Positions 1 through 8,252 of a DNA stretch of 17,439 nt are shown here, piece after piece. The notes below the pieces were generated by a model that saw only the letters and a list, made by a program, of their open reading frames with translations, did no database searches and was not told the DNA's origin. Numbering within the stretch: position 1 is the first letter of the stretch; each line of letters opens with the position of its first letter. Location: NCBI GenBank assembly GCA_013336025.1, contig JAAXUM010000005.1:1-17439 (forward strand). Direction: 5' to 3'. The stretch comes from Chlorobiaceae bacterium (GTDB lineage: Bacteria; Bacteroidota; Chlorobiia; Chlorobiales; Chlorobiaceae). Position numbers and translations under genes: made by a program.

Positions 1-78
1 GCCCTGCCTGTAATTTGTTTTAACTGGCAATAACGCTCGTTATGAAATAAGTAAATAGATGATTTTCTGCAAAGAACA

Positions 79-84
79 TATAAT
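79..84 (+). promoter_or_regulatory. candidate -10 box upstream of serA
   Basis: A perfect TATAAT lies 122 bases before the serA start. The hexamer 17 bases upstream (TAGATG, 56-61) matches the TTGACA consensus only at three positions, so the -35 is weak. Transcription would start near 91 and give a leader of about 115 nt. That leader contains a small hairpin (AGGCAT, 5-nt loop, ATGCCT, 150-166) and a 13-bp direct repeat of the serA start region. This is pattern matching only. Confidence 0.35.
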
Positions 85-206
85 GATTTCCTTAATCATG
101 AAGTTCAAAAAAAATATATTATCACTATACATAAAGATCTCCAGAAACAAGGCATGGCAGATGCCTCGTCTGAAGCCATGGCTAACGTTACCCGATAATC
201 TTAATC

Positions 207-1796
207 ATGAAGAACATGAAAGTACTGATCACTGATGGTGTCGATCCGCAATGTGCTCAAATTCTCAAGCAGAATGGCTTTGAGGTCACCGAAAAGCCTA
301 AAATCAGCAAGGAAGAACTCAAAGAGATCATCGGAAACTTCGACAAACTCATCGTCAGAAGTGCAACAAAAGTTACGGCTGAAATCATTGAGTTCGGAAA
401 AAACCTGAAATTGATCGGTCGAGCCGGAGCCGGAGTTGATAACATCGACATTGAAGCTGCTACTCGTAACGGCATTATTGTCATGAACACTCCTGGAGGT
501 AACACGATCTCTGCCGCAGAGCACGCCTGTGGCATGATGCTTGCTGCAGCCCGCCAGATTCCGCAGGCAACTGCTGAATTGAAAAACGGAAAATGGGACA
601 AAAAAAAATTTATGGGTGTTGAACTTGACGGGAAAACACTCTCCATTATCGGCCTCGGAAAAATCGGTCGTGAAGTTGCCTTCCGCATGCAGGCTTTCGG
701 TATGAAAACTATTGCATACGACCCCATGATCCCTGATGAATATGCAGCACATCTTAACATAACACTCCTTCCGCTGCATGAAAACTTCAAGCAGGCTGAC
801 TTCATTACCATTCACTCCTCTCTCAACGAATCAACAAGAAACCTTATTGCCAATGACACCTTTGCCCTGATGAAAAAAGGTGTCATTATTGTCAACTGTG
901 CAAGAGGAGGCATCATCAATGAGGCCGATCTTGCTGAAGCAATCGTTTCAGGAAAAGTCGGTGCCGCAGCTCTTGATGTTTTTGAAACAGAACCTGTTCA
1001 TCCGGACAATCCGCTCTTAACGCTTGAACGGGTTGTTGCGACACCACACATAGCGGCATCGACCAATGAAGCCCAGGTAAAAGTTGCCGTACAGATTGCC
1101 GAACAGATTGTTGAATGGAAACAGAAAGGAAAACTCGAAGGAGCAGTCAATGCATCAGCAGTTGAACTGGCACAAACACCTGGTGTCAGGTCTTACCTCG
1201 CTCTGGCTGAAAAGCTTGGCGCAACGCTTGCTCAGCTTACTGTGATTGATGCAAATAAAATCATCGTCACAACATCCGGTGAGTTTCTTCAGAAGTTCAG
1301 TGAGGTCATTACCGCGGCAGCATTGAAAGGATTTCTTGATGTCCGCCAGACAAAAGACACCAACTACATCAATGTCTTTACCATGGCTAAAGAAACCGGG
1401 ATCACCATTGAACAGAAATTCGAAAAAGAAAATCCCGATTACACGAATCTTATCAGAATCGAACTGGAAAACGGAACAACGAAGCGCATGATCGGTGGTA
1501 CGGTTTTTGGTGATAAGGAGCTGAGAATTGTGATGATTGACCGGTTTATTGTCGAGTTTAAACCAGAAGGCACCATTATCATATACAATAACATTGATCA
1601 GCCAGGTGTTATTGCCCAGGTCACGCAACTGCTCCTGCAGCACAACCTGAACATCGCATCTATTGCGCTTTCAAGAGATGAAAAAAAGAAGCTTGCAATA
1701 ACGGCTATTGTTGTTGATGACAACGTGACGACGACACTGCTCGATGAAATACGCAGCGTCAACGGAGTTTCAGACTCAACGCTTCTCTCCCTGTAA
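207..1796 (+). CDS. serA: D-3-phosphoglycerate dehydrogenase
   Basis: Catalyses the first step of serine biosynthesis, oxidising 3-phosphoglycerate to 3-phosphohydroxypyruvate with NAD+ in the cytoplasm. The protein has 529 residues, the long form with an intervening domain and a C-terminal ACT domain, as in Bacillus. Visible are the NAD-binding GLGKIG loop (149-154), the D-2-hydroxyacid dehydrogenase signatures, and the catalytic triad Arg233 (in NCARGG), Glu262 (in DVFETEP) and His281 (in TPHIA). The ACT domain (about 455-529, starting near IIIYNNIDQPGVIAQV) is where serine feedback usually acts in this family. A second ATG at 216 gives MKVLITDG, which fits the family equally well; neither start has a good ribosome binding site. 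A run of nine A occurs at 600-608 inside the coding sequence. The gene stands alone and ends in a strong hairpin shared with the convergent neighbour. Confidence 0.97.
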   Translation: MKNMKVLITDGVDPQCAQILKQNGFEVTEKPKISKEELKEIIGNFDKLIVRSATKVTAEIIEFGKNLKLIGRAGAGVDNIDIEAATRNGIIVMNTPGGNTISAAEHACGMMLAAARQIPQATAELKNGKWDKKKFMGVELDGKTLSIIGLGKIGREVAFRMQAFGMKTIAYDPMIPDEYAAHLNITLLPLHENFKQADFITIHSSLNESTRNLIANDTFALMKKGVIIVNCARGGIINEADLAEAIVSGKVGAAALDVFETEPVHPDNPLLTLERVVATPHIAASTNEAQVKVAVQIAEQIVEWKQKGKLEGAVNASAVELAQTPGVRSYLALAEKLGATLAQLTVIDANKIIVTTSGEFLQKFSEVITAAALKGFLDVRQTKDTNYINVFTMAKETGITIEQKFEKENPDYTNLIRIELENGTTKRMIGGTVFGDKELRIVMIDRFIVEFKPEGTIIIYNNIDQPGVIAQVTQLLLQHNLNIASIALSRDEKKKLAITAIVVDDNVTTTLLDEIRSVNGVSDSTLLSL

Positions 1797-1807
1797 AAGC
1801 ATATTCC

Positions 1808-1857
1808 TTATACCATAAAAAAACCTGCCGTAAGAAGCAGGTTTTTTTATGGTATAA
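1808..1857. terminator. bidirectional intrinsic terminator
   Basis: A perfect inverted repeat with 21-bp arms (1808-1828 and 1837-1857) and an 8-nt loop. The core is CCTGC/GCAGG, flanked by seven A on the left arm and seven T on the right arm, so either strand yields a hairpin followed by a U-rich tract. It lies between the convergent serA (ends 1796) and the ArsA-like gene (ends 1889), 11 and 31 bases from their stops, so it can serve both. Confidence 0.92.
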
Positions 1858-1888
1858 AAGAAACAGATACGAATATCTCTGAAAATCA

Positions 1889-3076
1889 TCAAGGCTTGGT
1901 AAAGTCAATGCTCAGCCATTTCTCTTCAAATGTTGCGCCCGTTGATTCAAGACCTGCAAGGAAAATCGGCAATGCGACGATTTTCTGATAATCACCAATA
2001 CGAATGGTCAGATCATCTCCAAGTTTAAGAATCTTTGGCTCCATACCCATCGTTTCCATGAACGGAAGTCTGACACGTACTTTATAGTGTCCATCAGCAA
2101 CCTTCTTGATATCAATCGGATCTTCCTTGAAGAAAATATCAAGCGGATTTTTGCCCGCATAAACCTTTTCTCCAACTTTGCGAAGCATATCAAGACCAAC
2201 AACCTCTTCATCAAACAAAGGTACTTCAGCAATCGGAATCGGAGAAAATGCTCCTTTAATCTGTTCAATATACTTCTGCTGAATAGCTCTCCATTTTTTA
2301 AAGTAAGGATCCTCGGTATGATCAGGCATGATCCTGTTTATGGTGATACTGTCAACAGTAATTCCATACAGATTGAGGTAGGTCAAAGCGCGCATGGACT
2401 CTTTGATAACCATCTTCTCCGGGTTCATGACAAGACGCACCGTTGATTTAGTGCCATCGGCAAGAAGATCAATAATGCCTTCCGTAGAAGAGAAAAGATT
2501 GTCAACTTTTTCGTAGACCTCTTCAGGAGCAACGAAATCATCAATTTTCTTGATTTTCTTTGAAAGCGGTCTTATGACCGGCTTAACCATATACTTCTCA
2601 ACATTACGGATAAACTTGATAAACCATCCGAATGTTTCAGGCAGCGAAAGCAGTCGAAGCGTTTCGCCGGTAGGAGCACAATCAACAACAAGAAGATCGT
2701 AATCCTGCTTTCCTTCATTGTAGCGTTTGATATAGGAGAGAGAGAAAAGCTCCTCCATACCCGGAAGTACGCCCATTTCCTCTGCATACACCCCTTCGAT
2801 ACCACGAGATGCCATCAAATGCGCAAAATGCTCCCTGACAACGTCCCAGTTAAGATTAAGATCACCGAAAACACTGACTTCCTGACCCCAGAGATTTTCA
2901 GCAACCTTGACGGGAGATGGGCCTAACTGAACATCAAGCGAGTCACCCAGACTGTGCGCCGGATCAGTAGACATTATAAGGGTCTTATAACCCATTTCTG
3001 CCGCCCTCAGTGCTGTTGCTGCAGCTACAGAGGTTTTGCCGACGCCTCCCTTTCCGGTAAAAATGATATTACGCAT
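1889..3076 (-). CDS. ArsA/GET3-family ATPase with C-terminal HSP20-like domain
   Basis: A P-loop ATPase of the ArsA/GET3 group of the SIMIBI class, 395 residues. The deviant Walker A GKGGVGKT is at 8-15 with the signature Lys9. Switch I TDPAHSL starts at 37 and switch [12 protein letters not shown] at 132. From about residue 318 the tail ([12 protein letters not shown]... to ...SIDFTKP) matches the alpha-crystallin/HSP20-like domain attached to many bacterial ArsA homologues. It is a single ATPase unit, whereas E. coli ArsA has two tandem ones. The only cysteine is in switch II, so neither the arsenite-binding cysteines of ArsA nor the GET3 CxxC zinc site is present. No arsB, arsR or arsD lies nearby. 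A role in arsenite export is therefore unlikely and the true client is unknown. The upstream mltD-like gene is 195 bp away on the same strand. The ATG at 3076 begins just before the P-loop strand, as expected. Confidence 0.9.
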   Translation of the reverse strand: MRNIIFTGKGGVGKTSVAAATALRAAEMGYKTLIMSTDPAHSLGDSLDVQLGPSPVKVAENLWGQEVSVFGDLNLNWDVVREHFAHLMASRGIEGVYAEEMGVLPGMEELFSLSYIKRYNEGKQDYDLLVVDCAPTGETLRLLSLPETFGWFIKFIRNVEKYMVKPVIRPLSKKIKKIDDFVAPEEVYEKVDNLFSSTEGIIDLLADGTKSTVRLVMNPEKMVIKESMRALTYLNLYGITVDSITINRIMPDHTEDPYFKKWRAIQQKYIEQIKGAFSPIPIAEVPLFDEEVVGLDMLRKVGEKVYAGKNPLDIFFKEDPIDIKKVADGHYKVRVRLPFMETMGMEPKILKLGDDLTIRIGDYQKIVALPIFLAGLESTGATFEEKWLSIDFTKP

Positions 3077-3271
3077 ACGTGTTAACGATTCTCATTTAAG
3101 GAATTATTGAAAAAGCGATTTTAAACAACCTGTATTTTCCGTCAGATGAAGCAGCCAGAAAAGGCATAAGATAATTAAATTCCTGTTGAATACCCACTGC
3201 AATAAAGCAAACCCCTCCGTTTTCAAAAAAACAGGCTCACAGAGTTGACTCTTTTAGATAACAACCACCGA

Positions 3272-5131
3272 CTACCCGCCGGAAACATTGAGTTTCTGGC
3301 CTGGACGCAGAAGTTTTTTCTTGCCGAGTTTATTTTTATTACTCAACTCCGAAACACTCAAACCGTATTTATCGGCAATCGACGAAAGGGTTTCCCCTTT
3401 TTTCACCTTGTGATATTTATGGCTTTTGGTCGATTTAGCCTCTTTTTTTGCTGAAGAAGTTCGGGATTCTGATTTTTCTGACGATGCCTTGCCGGTTATT
3501 TTCAGGATTTGTCCAGGCCTGATCTGCTTTTTACCTTTCAAATTATTCAGTTCAGCAATACTTTCGGAACTCACGCCATATTGACGCGAAATTGAGGCAA
3601 TGGTCTCTCCCTTCCTGACCTTATGGGTTTGACTTTTTTCTTTTCGAACGGAAGCTTTCGGCTCCTGGGCTTTCGGTTTAACGAGAGTTGGCGATGACAC
3701 CGGTACCTGTACAGGAGCAATATACGGTGGAGGCAGCAACGGAGCAGATAACCCTCGGGCAGGTGAAGATTGCGGCACTGAAAACCCCTGAGAATTCGGG
3801 CTTTCAGGTGCTGCAAAAACAATAAGACGCTGGCCGGGAGAAACTTCGGAGACTTTAAGATCATTCCAGCGAACAATCTGGCTTAAGTCACATCGATACA
3901 GGCGAGCAATGGAACCAAGTGTTTCGCCCTGTCGAACCTCATGCATTTTCATTCGCATTTCTCCGCCTGTACTCTGGGCTGAACTTACCGATCCGCCGCC
4001 ATCCATACTCTGAACTCTGGCAAGAAGCTGTGCCCGCTCAGTAACCTGCTCAGACTTGTATGCATAAATTTCCTCTTCACGATGCTGAAACTGGCTGACA
4101 TATTTTCTCGGAAGCCTCAGCATATTGCCGCCATAAGAGGTTCCCGGTATAAGTCCGAGCTTGTACTGGGGATTCAGAAACTGGAGATCTTTCATTGGAA
4201 CACCGATCGTCTCGTTGATCTGTTCAAATGAAAGAAGCTTCGTGATTTTCAGTGCATCAATTTCATTGTAGAGAAAACCCGGCTCTATTGGCTGAATATT
4301 GTGCTCTTTATAGTAATTCATAATATAATTGACAGCAATAAAAGCAGGCACATACCCACGCGTTTCAGCAGGCAGATAATTCCATATTGCCCAGTAGTTC
4401 TTGATACCACCTGCTCGCCGGATCGCCTTGTTTACATTCCCCGGACCCGAGTTATATGCAGCAAGCGCGAGAAACCAGTCCCCATAAATATTGTACAGAT
4501 CACGAAGGTGCCTGCTTGCCGCAGCCGTAGCCTTGTAGGGATCATAACGGTCTTCAATAAATGAAGAGGACTCAAGACCATACATCTTGCCTGTTCCATA
4601 CATGAACTGCCACAACCCTCTGGCTCCTGCTGAAGAAACGGCAGTGGGATTTAATGCTGATTCAACAATCGCAAGGTATTTCATTTCAAGGGGAACATTG
4701 TACCGATCAAGATTCTCTTCGAAAAGCGGAAAATAAATCTTGCTCAGCCCAAGAATCTTTGCTGTCATGTTTCGCTTGTCAACAGCATAAATCCTGATAA
4801 ATCCCCTCACATGCTCGTTATAAACCAGATTAAAAGCGGTTTTTCGATCCAGGGACGATATCCTTGATGCATAGACAGAATCGCTGAACTGGGGGACAAA
4901 ATGGGTTGGTAAACCGGGGCGAAAGGGATCTTTTCGGGAAGGAGAAAAATGCTCATCCTTGAAGTAAGTGGTGAAAACCAGGCTGTCAAGAATCTCTGCT
5001 ACTGATGTTTTTCCGGAATTGCGATCTTTATCATCACGAGAATCCCTTGCAAGGACAGGCGCTGCGGAAAAAAGTAAAACCGATAGCAACAACCAGGCCA
5101 TCATCAATGTGTAATAAATCCGTCTCTTCAC
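3272..5131 (-). CDS. mltD: MltD-type membrane-bound/periplasmic lytic transglycosylase with three LysM domains
   Basis: Cleaves the MurNAc-GlcNAc bond of peptidoglycan in the periplasm, forming 1,6-anhydroMurNAc. Counting from the GTG at 5131 (619 residues): signal peptide 1-28, with a hydrophobic core ending PVLA and no lipobox cysteine, unlike E. coli MltD, which is a lipoprotein. The SLT domain holds catalytic Glu157 in IVESALNP, then [11 protein letters not shown] and AYNSGPGNV (225-234). Three LysM repeats follow at about 396-440, 501-545 and 572-617, separated by Pro/Ser- and Lys/Ser-rich linkers. E. coli MltD has fewer LysM repeats and is shorter. The open frame also has a TTG at 5137, but TTAGG (5138-5142) sits six bases before the GTG, so I prefer the GTG. 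The gene lies between truA and the ArsA-like gene on the same strand, with no obvious functional link. Confidence 0.93.
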   Translation of the reverse strand: MKRRIYYTLMMAWLLLSVLLFSAAPVLARDSRDDKDRNSGKTSVAEILDSLVFTTYFKDEHFSPSRKDPFRPGLPTHFVPQFSDSVYASRISSLDRKTAFNLVYNEHVRGFIRIYAVDKRNMTAKILGLSKIYFPLFEENLDRYNVPLEMKYLAIVESALNPTAVSSAGARGLWQFMYGTGKMYGLESSSFIEDRYDPYKATAAASRHLRDLYNIYGDWFLALAAYNSGPGNVNKAIRRAGGIKNYWAIWNYLPAETRGYVPAFIAVNYIMNYYKEHNIQPIEPGFLYNEIDALKITKLLSFEQINETIGVPMKDLQFLNPQYKLGLIPGTSYGGNMLRLPRKYVSQFQHREEEIYAYKSEQVTERAQLLARVQSMDGGGSVSSAQSTGGEMRMKMHEVRQGETLGSIARLYRCDLSQIVRWNDLKVSEVSPGQRLIVFAAPESPNSQGFSVPQSSPARGLSAPLLPPPYIAPVQVPVSSPTLVKPKAQEPKASVRKEKSQTHKVRKGETIASISRQYGVSSESIAELNNLKGKKQIRPGQILKITGKASSEKSESRTSSAKKEAKSTKSHKYHKVKKGETLSSIADKYGLSVSELSNKNKLGKKKLLRPGQKLNVSGG

Positions 5132-5137
5132 TATCAA

Positions 5138-5142
5138 CCTAA
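5138..5142 (-). promoter_or_regulatory. ribosome binding site deciding the mltD start
   Basis: On the minus strand TTAGG is followed by six bases and then GTG (5131-5129), good spacing for a Shine-Dalgarno site. The competing TTG at 5137 directly abuts this sequence and so cannot use it. The GTG start yields [13 protein letters not shown], a normal signal-peptide N-region. Confidence 0.55.
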
Positions 5143-5254
5143 CATTATCGGGGGATTACTGAAACTCTCTGTTGCTGTTCCGCAGAACACTATGGGTCGG
5201 TTTAACATAAAAACAGTTCCTGACTAATACAAACAATAACCGATCTATCGTCTC

Positions 5255-6007
5255 TCAGAAAAGATGAGAATCACTTTCATAGGTAATCTTCCATAAAAAA
5301 AGACCGCTTGGCGCTGCCGGCACAAGTCGCCTTGTCAAAACACCCGACTCAATCATCTCCCGAGCCTCTTCAGGTGAAAGAAGACCCTTACCAGACTCGA
5401 TCATCAACGCAACAAGATAACGCACCATCGACCGCAAGAAACGGTTTGCTGAAATCCTCAGCACAAAAAAATCCTGCTGACGAAACCATTTACAGGAAAC
5501 AACCCTGCACAGGCACCCCGTCCTGTCACGGGGTTCTTTTGAAAAAACGGAAAAATCATGTTCACCAACAAGATATGAGGCTACCCGGTTCATGGTCATG
5601 AGATCCAATGCACCACAGGAGCATCCGCTGAAACGACCAAGCACAGCAGAAGGCTCTTCACGCACAAAATACCTGTATTCCCGCTCCCTGGCACTGTGAC
5701 GGGCATGAAACCTGTCCGGTACCACCAGGGGTTCACTGACCCGTATGGTTTTTGGCAACAAAGCATTCATTGAGTGAACCATGCGGTCAGGCTCCAGAAA
5801 TGAATTACTCCTGAAGGTTGCAACCTGTGCCCGGGCATGTACACCCTTATCGGTTCTGCCTGCTCCGTCAAGATGTATATCTTCCTGTAAAATCTGACTG
5901 AGAATCCGTTCAATCTCTCCCTGGACAGTAAAAAAAGAGCCTGCCTGTCTCTGCCAACCGGCATATCCTGTACCATCATATTCAATGGTAATCCTGATGT
6001 TCTTCAT
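5255..6007 (-). CDS. truA: tRNA pseudouridine(38-40) synthase TruA
   Basis: Isomerises uridines 38-40 in the anticodon arm of tRNAs. The protein begins MKNIRITIEYDGTGYAGWQRQ, the typical TruA N-terminus. The catalytic Asp53 lies in GAGRTDKGVHARAQV. The C-terminal half carries GEHDFSVFSK and NRFLRSMVRYLV, both family hallmarks. Length is 250 residues from this ATG, normal for TruA. The frame is open to an ATG at 6031, adding eight residues (MLAKDFVF), but the family usually starts a few residues before the YDGT motif, so 6007 is preferred; neither start has a strong ribosome binding site. Unusual are two CxC pairs plus one more cysteine (C129, C131, C165, C167, C172). It is divergent from the GH13-like gene and 117-123 bp upstream of mltD. 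Confidence 0.95.
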   Translation of the reverse strand: MKNIRITIEYDGTGYAGWQRQAGSFFTVQGEIERILSQILQEDIHLDGAGRTDKGVHARAQVATFRSNSFLEPDRMVHSMNALLPKTIRVSEPLVVPDRFHARHSAREREYRYFVREEPSAVLGRFSGCSCGALDLMTMNRVASYLVGEHDFSVFSKEPRDRTGCLCRVVSCKWFRQQDFFVLRISANRFLRSMVRYLVALMIESGKGLLSPEEAREMIESGVLTRRLVPAAPSGLFLWKITYESDSHLF

Positions 6008-6048
6008 AAAAACAAAATCTTTAGCTAACATGCTGTTTATGAATAAAC

Positions 6049-6060
6049 AAAGGTACCTTT
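6049..6060. repeat. 12-bp perfect palindrome in the truA/GH13 divergent intergenic region
   Basis: AAAGGTACCTTT is its own reverse complement. A second GGTACC follows at 6076-6081. The 132-bp space between the truA ATG and the GH13-like ATG must hold both promoters, so this could be an operator. GGTACC also occurs inside several genes of the window, so only the full 12-mer is notable. Confidence 0.3.
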
Positions 6061-6139
6061 AAAAAGCTTCAGCCAGGTACCGTAAAAACAACTGATACAG
6101 AACTTTTTTCAAGGCACAAAGCTATTTCTCCTTTCTTAG

Positions 6140-8089
6140 ATGAAACAAAACAGCGCACCACCTCAGACAACAAACCTTAAACTCGTTCTTCATGCATTGG
6201 AGCAACTGCATGAACTGCAACCCGGCCAGCCATATTTCATTCCCAGACTCTGGAATGGTGGCAATAACGGTTTTGAACAGGTTCAGCCGGGAAAATACTT
6301 TGCTGATATCATTAATAACATGTTTTCAGGTAAAGCAAGCGAAATCAGCAACCCATTGCGAGCCTCCGGCAACTGGACTCCGGATGCTGTTGTGTATAAC
6401 CTGTTTATCAGGCTCACTACCGCATACGATCACAATAATGACGGCATCATCAATACCGAACCTCTTGAAAATGGCTTCAGGGAAACAGGCTCGCTGCTCA
6501 AGGCAATAGGTCTGTTGCCCTACATCAAAAAACTCGGAGTCAACACACTTTACCTTCTTCCGGTAACCTTGACGGGATGTGATGAAAAAAAGGGCTCGCT
6601 CGGCTCCCCTTATGCCGTAAAAGACCCTTTTACCATCGATCCGATGCTCGATGAACCGGCTCTCGGACTTTCGGCTGACATCCTCCTCAAAGCATTCGTT
6701 GAAGCAGCTCATCTGCTCAACATGCGTGTTCTTTTTGAATTCGTCTTTCGAACAGCCTCAGTTGACAACAACTGGATTCAAAAGCATCCAGACTGGTTTT
6801 ACTGGATTTCAGAGTCTGAATGCGCAACAAAGTACTGCCCGCCGCACTTCAGCGATGAAATCCTTAACACCATTTATGAAAAGGTTGACAAGCATGATCT
6901 GAAAAATCTGCCCTCACCGGAAGCCGATTATAAAAATATGTTTACTTCCGTTCCTGTTATCATCAACAAAAAAAATGGCAAACTCAGAGGCCTTACCAAA
7001 CAGGATGAAGAGTGCAGAATTGCCAGCGCATTTTCAGACTGGCCGCCGGATGACCGGCAACCGCCATGGACCGACGTAACTTATCTGAAAATGCACAACC
7101 ATCCGGAATTCAACTATATTGCCTACAACACTATCCGGATGTATGACGTTGAACTCGATAATCCGGAATACCGCAATAACCTCCTCTGGGAAACAATAGA
7201 ATCAATCATTCCCCATTTTCAGGATAACTACCTGATTGACGGCGCTATGATCGATATGGGGCATGCTCTGCCATCAGAGCTCAAATACTCCATCGTCAAA
7301 CGTGCAAGACGCAACGATCCGGATTTTGCATTCTGGGATGAAAATTTTGACCCTACTCCATCCGTCAGGGATGAAGGGTTCAATGCAGTATTCGGTTCCC
7401 TTCCCTTTGTCATCCACGACCCGGTTTTTATACGCGGACTGCTCAACTATCTGAATAAAACAGGTGTAGCACTTCCTTTTTTTGGTACGGGAGAAAACCA
7501 TAACACTCCGAGAGTATGCCACAACTATCCCGGACTGGAAGCCGGCAGAAACCGATCATCCTTCATTTTCACTCTCTGCTGTATCCTGCCGTCCATCCCG
7601 TTTCTGCACTCAGGTATGGAACTCTGTGAGTGGCATCCGGTTAATCTCGGACTGAACTTTACCGCTGAAGACCGGGAACGCTTTACGTCTGACAAGCTCC
7701 CGCTGTTCAGTGCTTTCAGTTACGACTGGAAAACAGCTAACGGCCTTGAAACACTCAACAGCTATATCAGCAAAATCCTGACCATAAGGGAGCAATATCG
7801 TGAACTTGTTCAATGTTTGGATAAGGGTTCAATAATTCTTCCCTATATCACCAATCCGGAACTGTTGGCCGTCATGAGAAAAAACGATGACACAACACTG
7901 CTTTTCATTGGAAACAGCAATGGAACGGAAGAACAGACTGGCGTTATTGAATTCGGCATCGATAACGCAATCCTCTTTGACCTTATTGAAGAAAAAAAGT
8001 ACCCTGTTTCCAATCACTCTCTGACCCTGCACGTCAAACCGGGTCAAAGTATGCTTTTTGAGCTTCCTTTTGAGAAAAAACCGTTTTAG
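6140..8089 (+). CDS. GH13 alpha-amylase-family protein, GlgE-like
   Basis: A 649-residue cytoplasmic-looking (no signal peptide) protein with an alpha-amylase TIM barrel. [19 protein letters not shown] (84-102) matches the first barrel strand and the DxNxDG calcium-type loop of GH13 enzymes. [28 protein letters not shown] and [18 protein letters not shown], then [13 protein letters not shown], resemble the GlgE maltosyltransferase layout. The likely nucleophile is Asp372 ([10 protein letters not shown]) and the acid/base Glu401 (FWDENFD). The motif that normally reads NHD reads ENHNTPR, with Asn455 where the transition-state-stabilising Asp is expected. A C-terminal beta-domain follows (about 560-649). 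Family knowledge supports an alpha-glucan or maltosyl substrate; the exact reaction is not deducible. Neighbours, a PfkB kinase and an SSS transporter, are compatible with sugar metabolism but 163 bp or more away. The start is the first ATG; no Shine-Dalgarno sequence is visible. Confidence 0.85.
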   Translation: MKQNSAPPQTTNLKLVLHALEQLHELQPGQPYFIPRLWNGGNNGFEQVQPGKYFADIINNMFSGKASEISNPLRASGNWTPDAVVYNLFIRLTTAYDHNNDGIINTEPLENGFRETGSLLKAIGLLPYIKKLGVNTLYLLPVTLTGCDEKKGSLGSPYAVKDPFTIDPMLDEPALGLSADILLKAFVEAAHLLNMRVLFEFVFRTASVDNNWIQKHPDWFYWISESECATKYCPPHFSDEILNTIYEKVDKHDLKNLPSPEADYKNMFTSVPVIINKKNGKLRGLTKQDEECRIASAFSDWPPDDRQPPWTDVTYLKMHNHPEFNYIAYNTIRMYDVELDNPEYRNNLLWETIESIIPHFQDNYLIDGAMIDMGHALPSELKYSIVKRARRNDPDFAFWDENFDPTPSVRDEGFNAVFGSLPFVIHDPVFIRGLLNYLNKTGVALPFFGTGENHNTPRVCHNYPGLEAGRNRSSFIFTLCCILPSIPFLHSGMELCEWHPVNLGLNFTAEDRERFTSDKLPLFSAFSYDWKTANGLETLNSYISKILTIREQYRELVQCLDKGSIILPYITNPELLAVMRKNDDTTLLFIGNSNGTEEQTGVIEFGIDNAILFDLIEEKKYPVSNHSLTLHVKPGQSMLFELPFEKKPF

Positions 8090-8193
8090 GGTATCTGTTA
8101 ATTTGTTCGATGATTTCCTGAAAAGTCAGAACACTCCATGCTTGCAGTTTATCCCGATAATGCAGAAAATCCTGACAATAAAAAGAGGTACCC

Positions 8194-8215
8194 GATAACC
8201 CTTGAAATAGTTATC
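8194..8215. promoter_or_regulatory. small inverted repeat upstream of the PfkB-family gene
   Basis: GATAAC (8194-8199) and GTTATC (8210-8215) form a 6-bp inverted repeat with a 10-nt spacer, 37 bases before the ATG at 8253. The same 163-bp gap holds CCCGATAAT (8153-8161) and CCCGATAAC (8191-8199). It could be an operator or a weak hairpin. I could not assign a convincing -35/-10 pair in this gap. Confidence 0.2.
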
Positions 8216-8252
8216 TTCGCTTTTTCATCAACACTGTAAACACGCTATCACT

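Noticed and set aside
201..815. Long minus-strand open frames across serA (also 257-811 and 1155-1643)
   Set aside because: They lie entirely antisense to a well-supported gene, have no recognisable domain, and show compositions typical of shadow frames.
1889..5131. Arsenic resistance operon
   Set aside because: Only an ArsA-like ATPase without arsenite cysteines is present; there is no arsB, arsC, arsD or arsR in the window.
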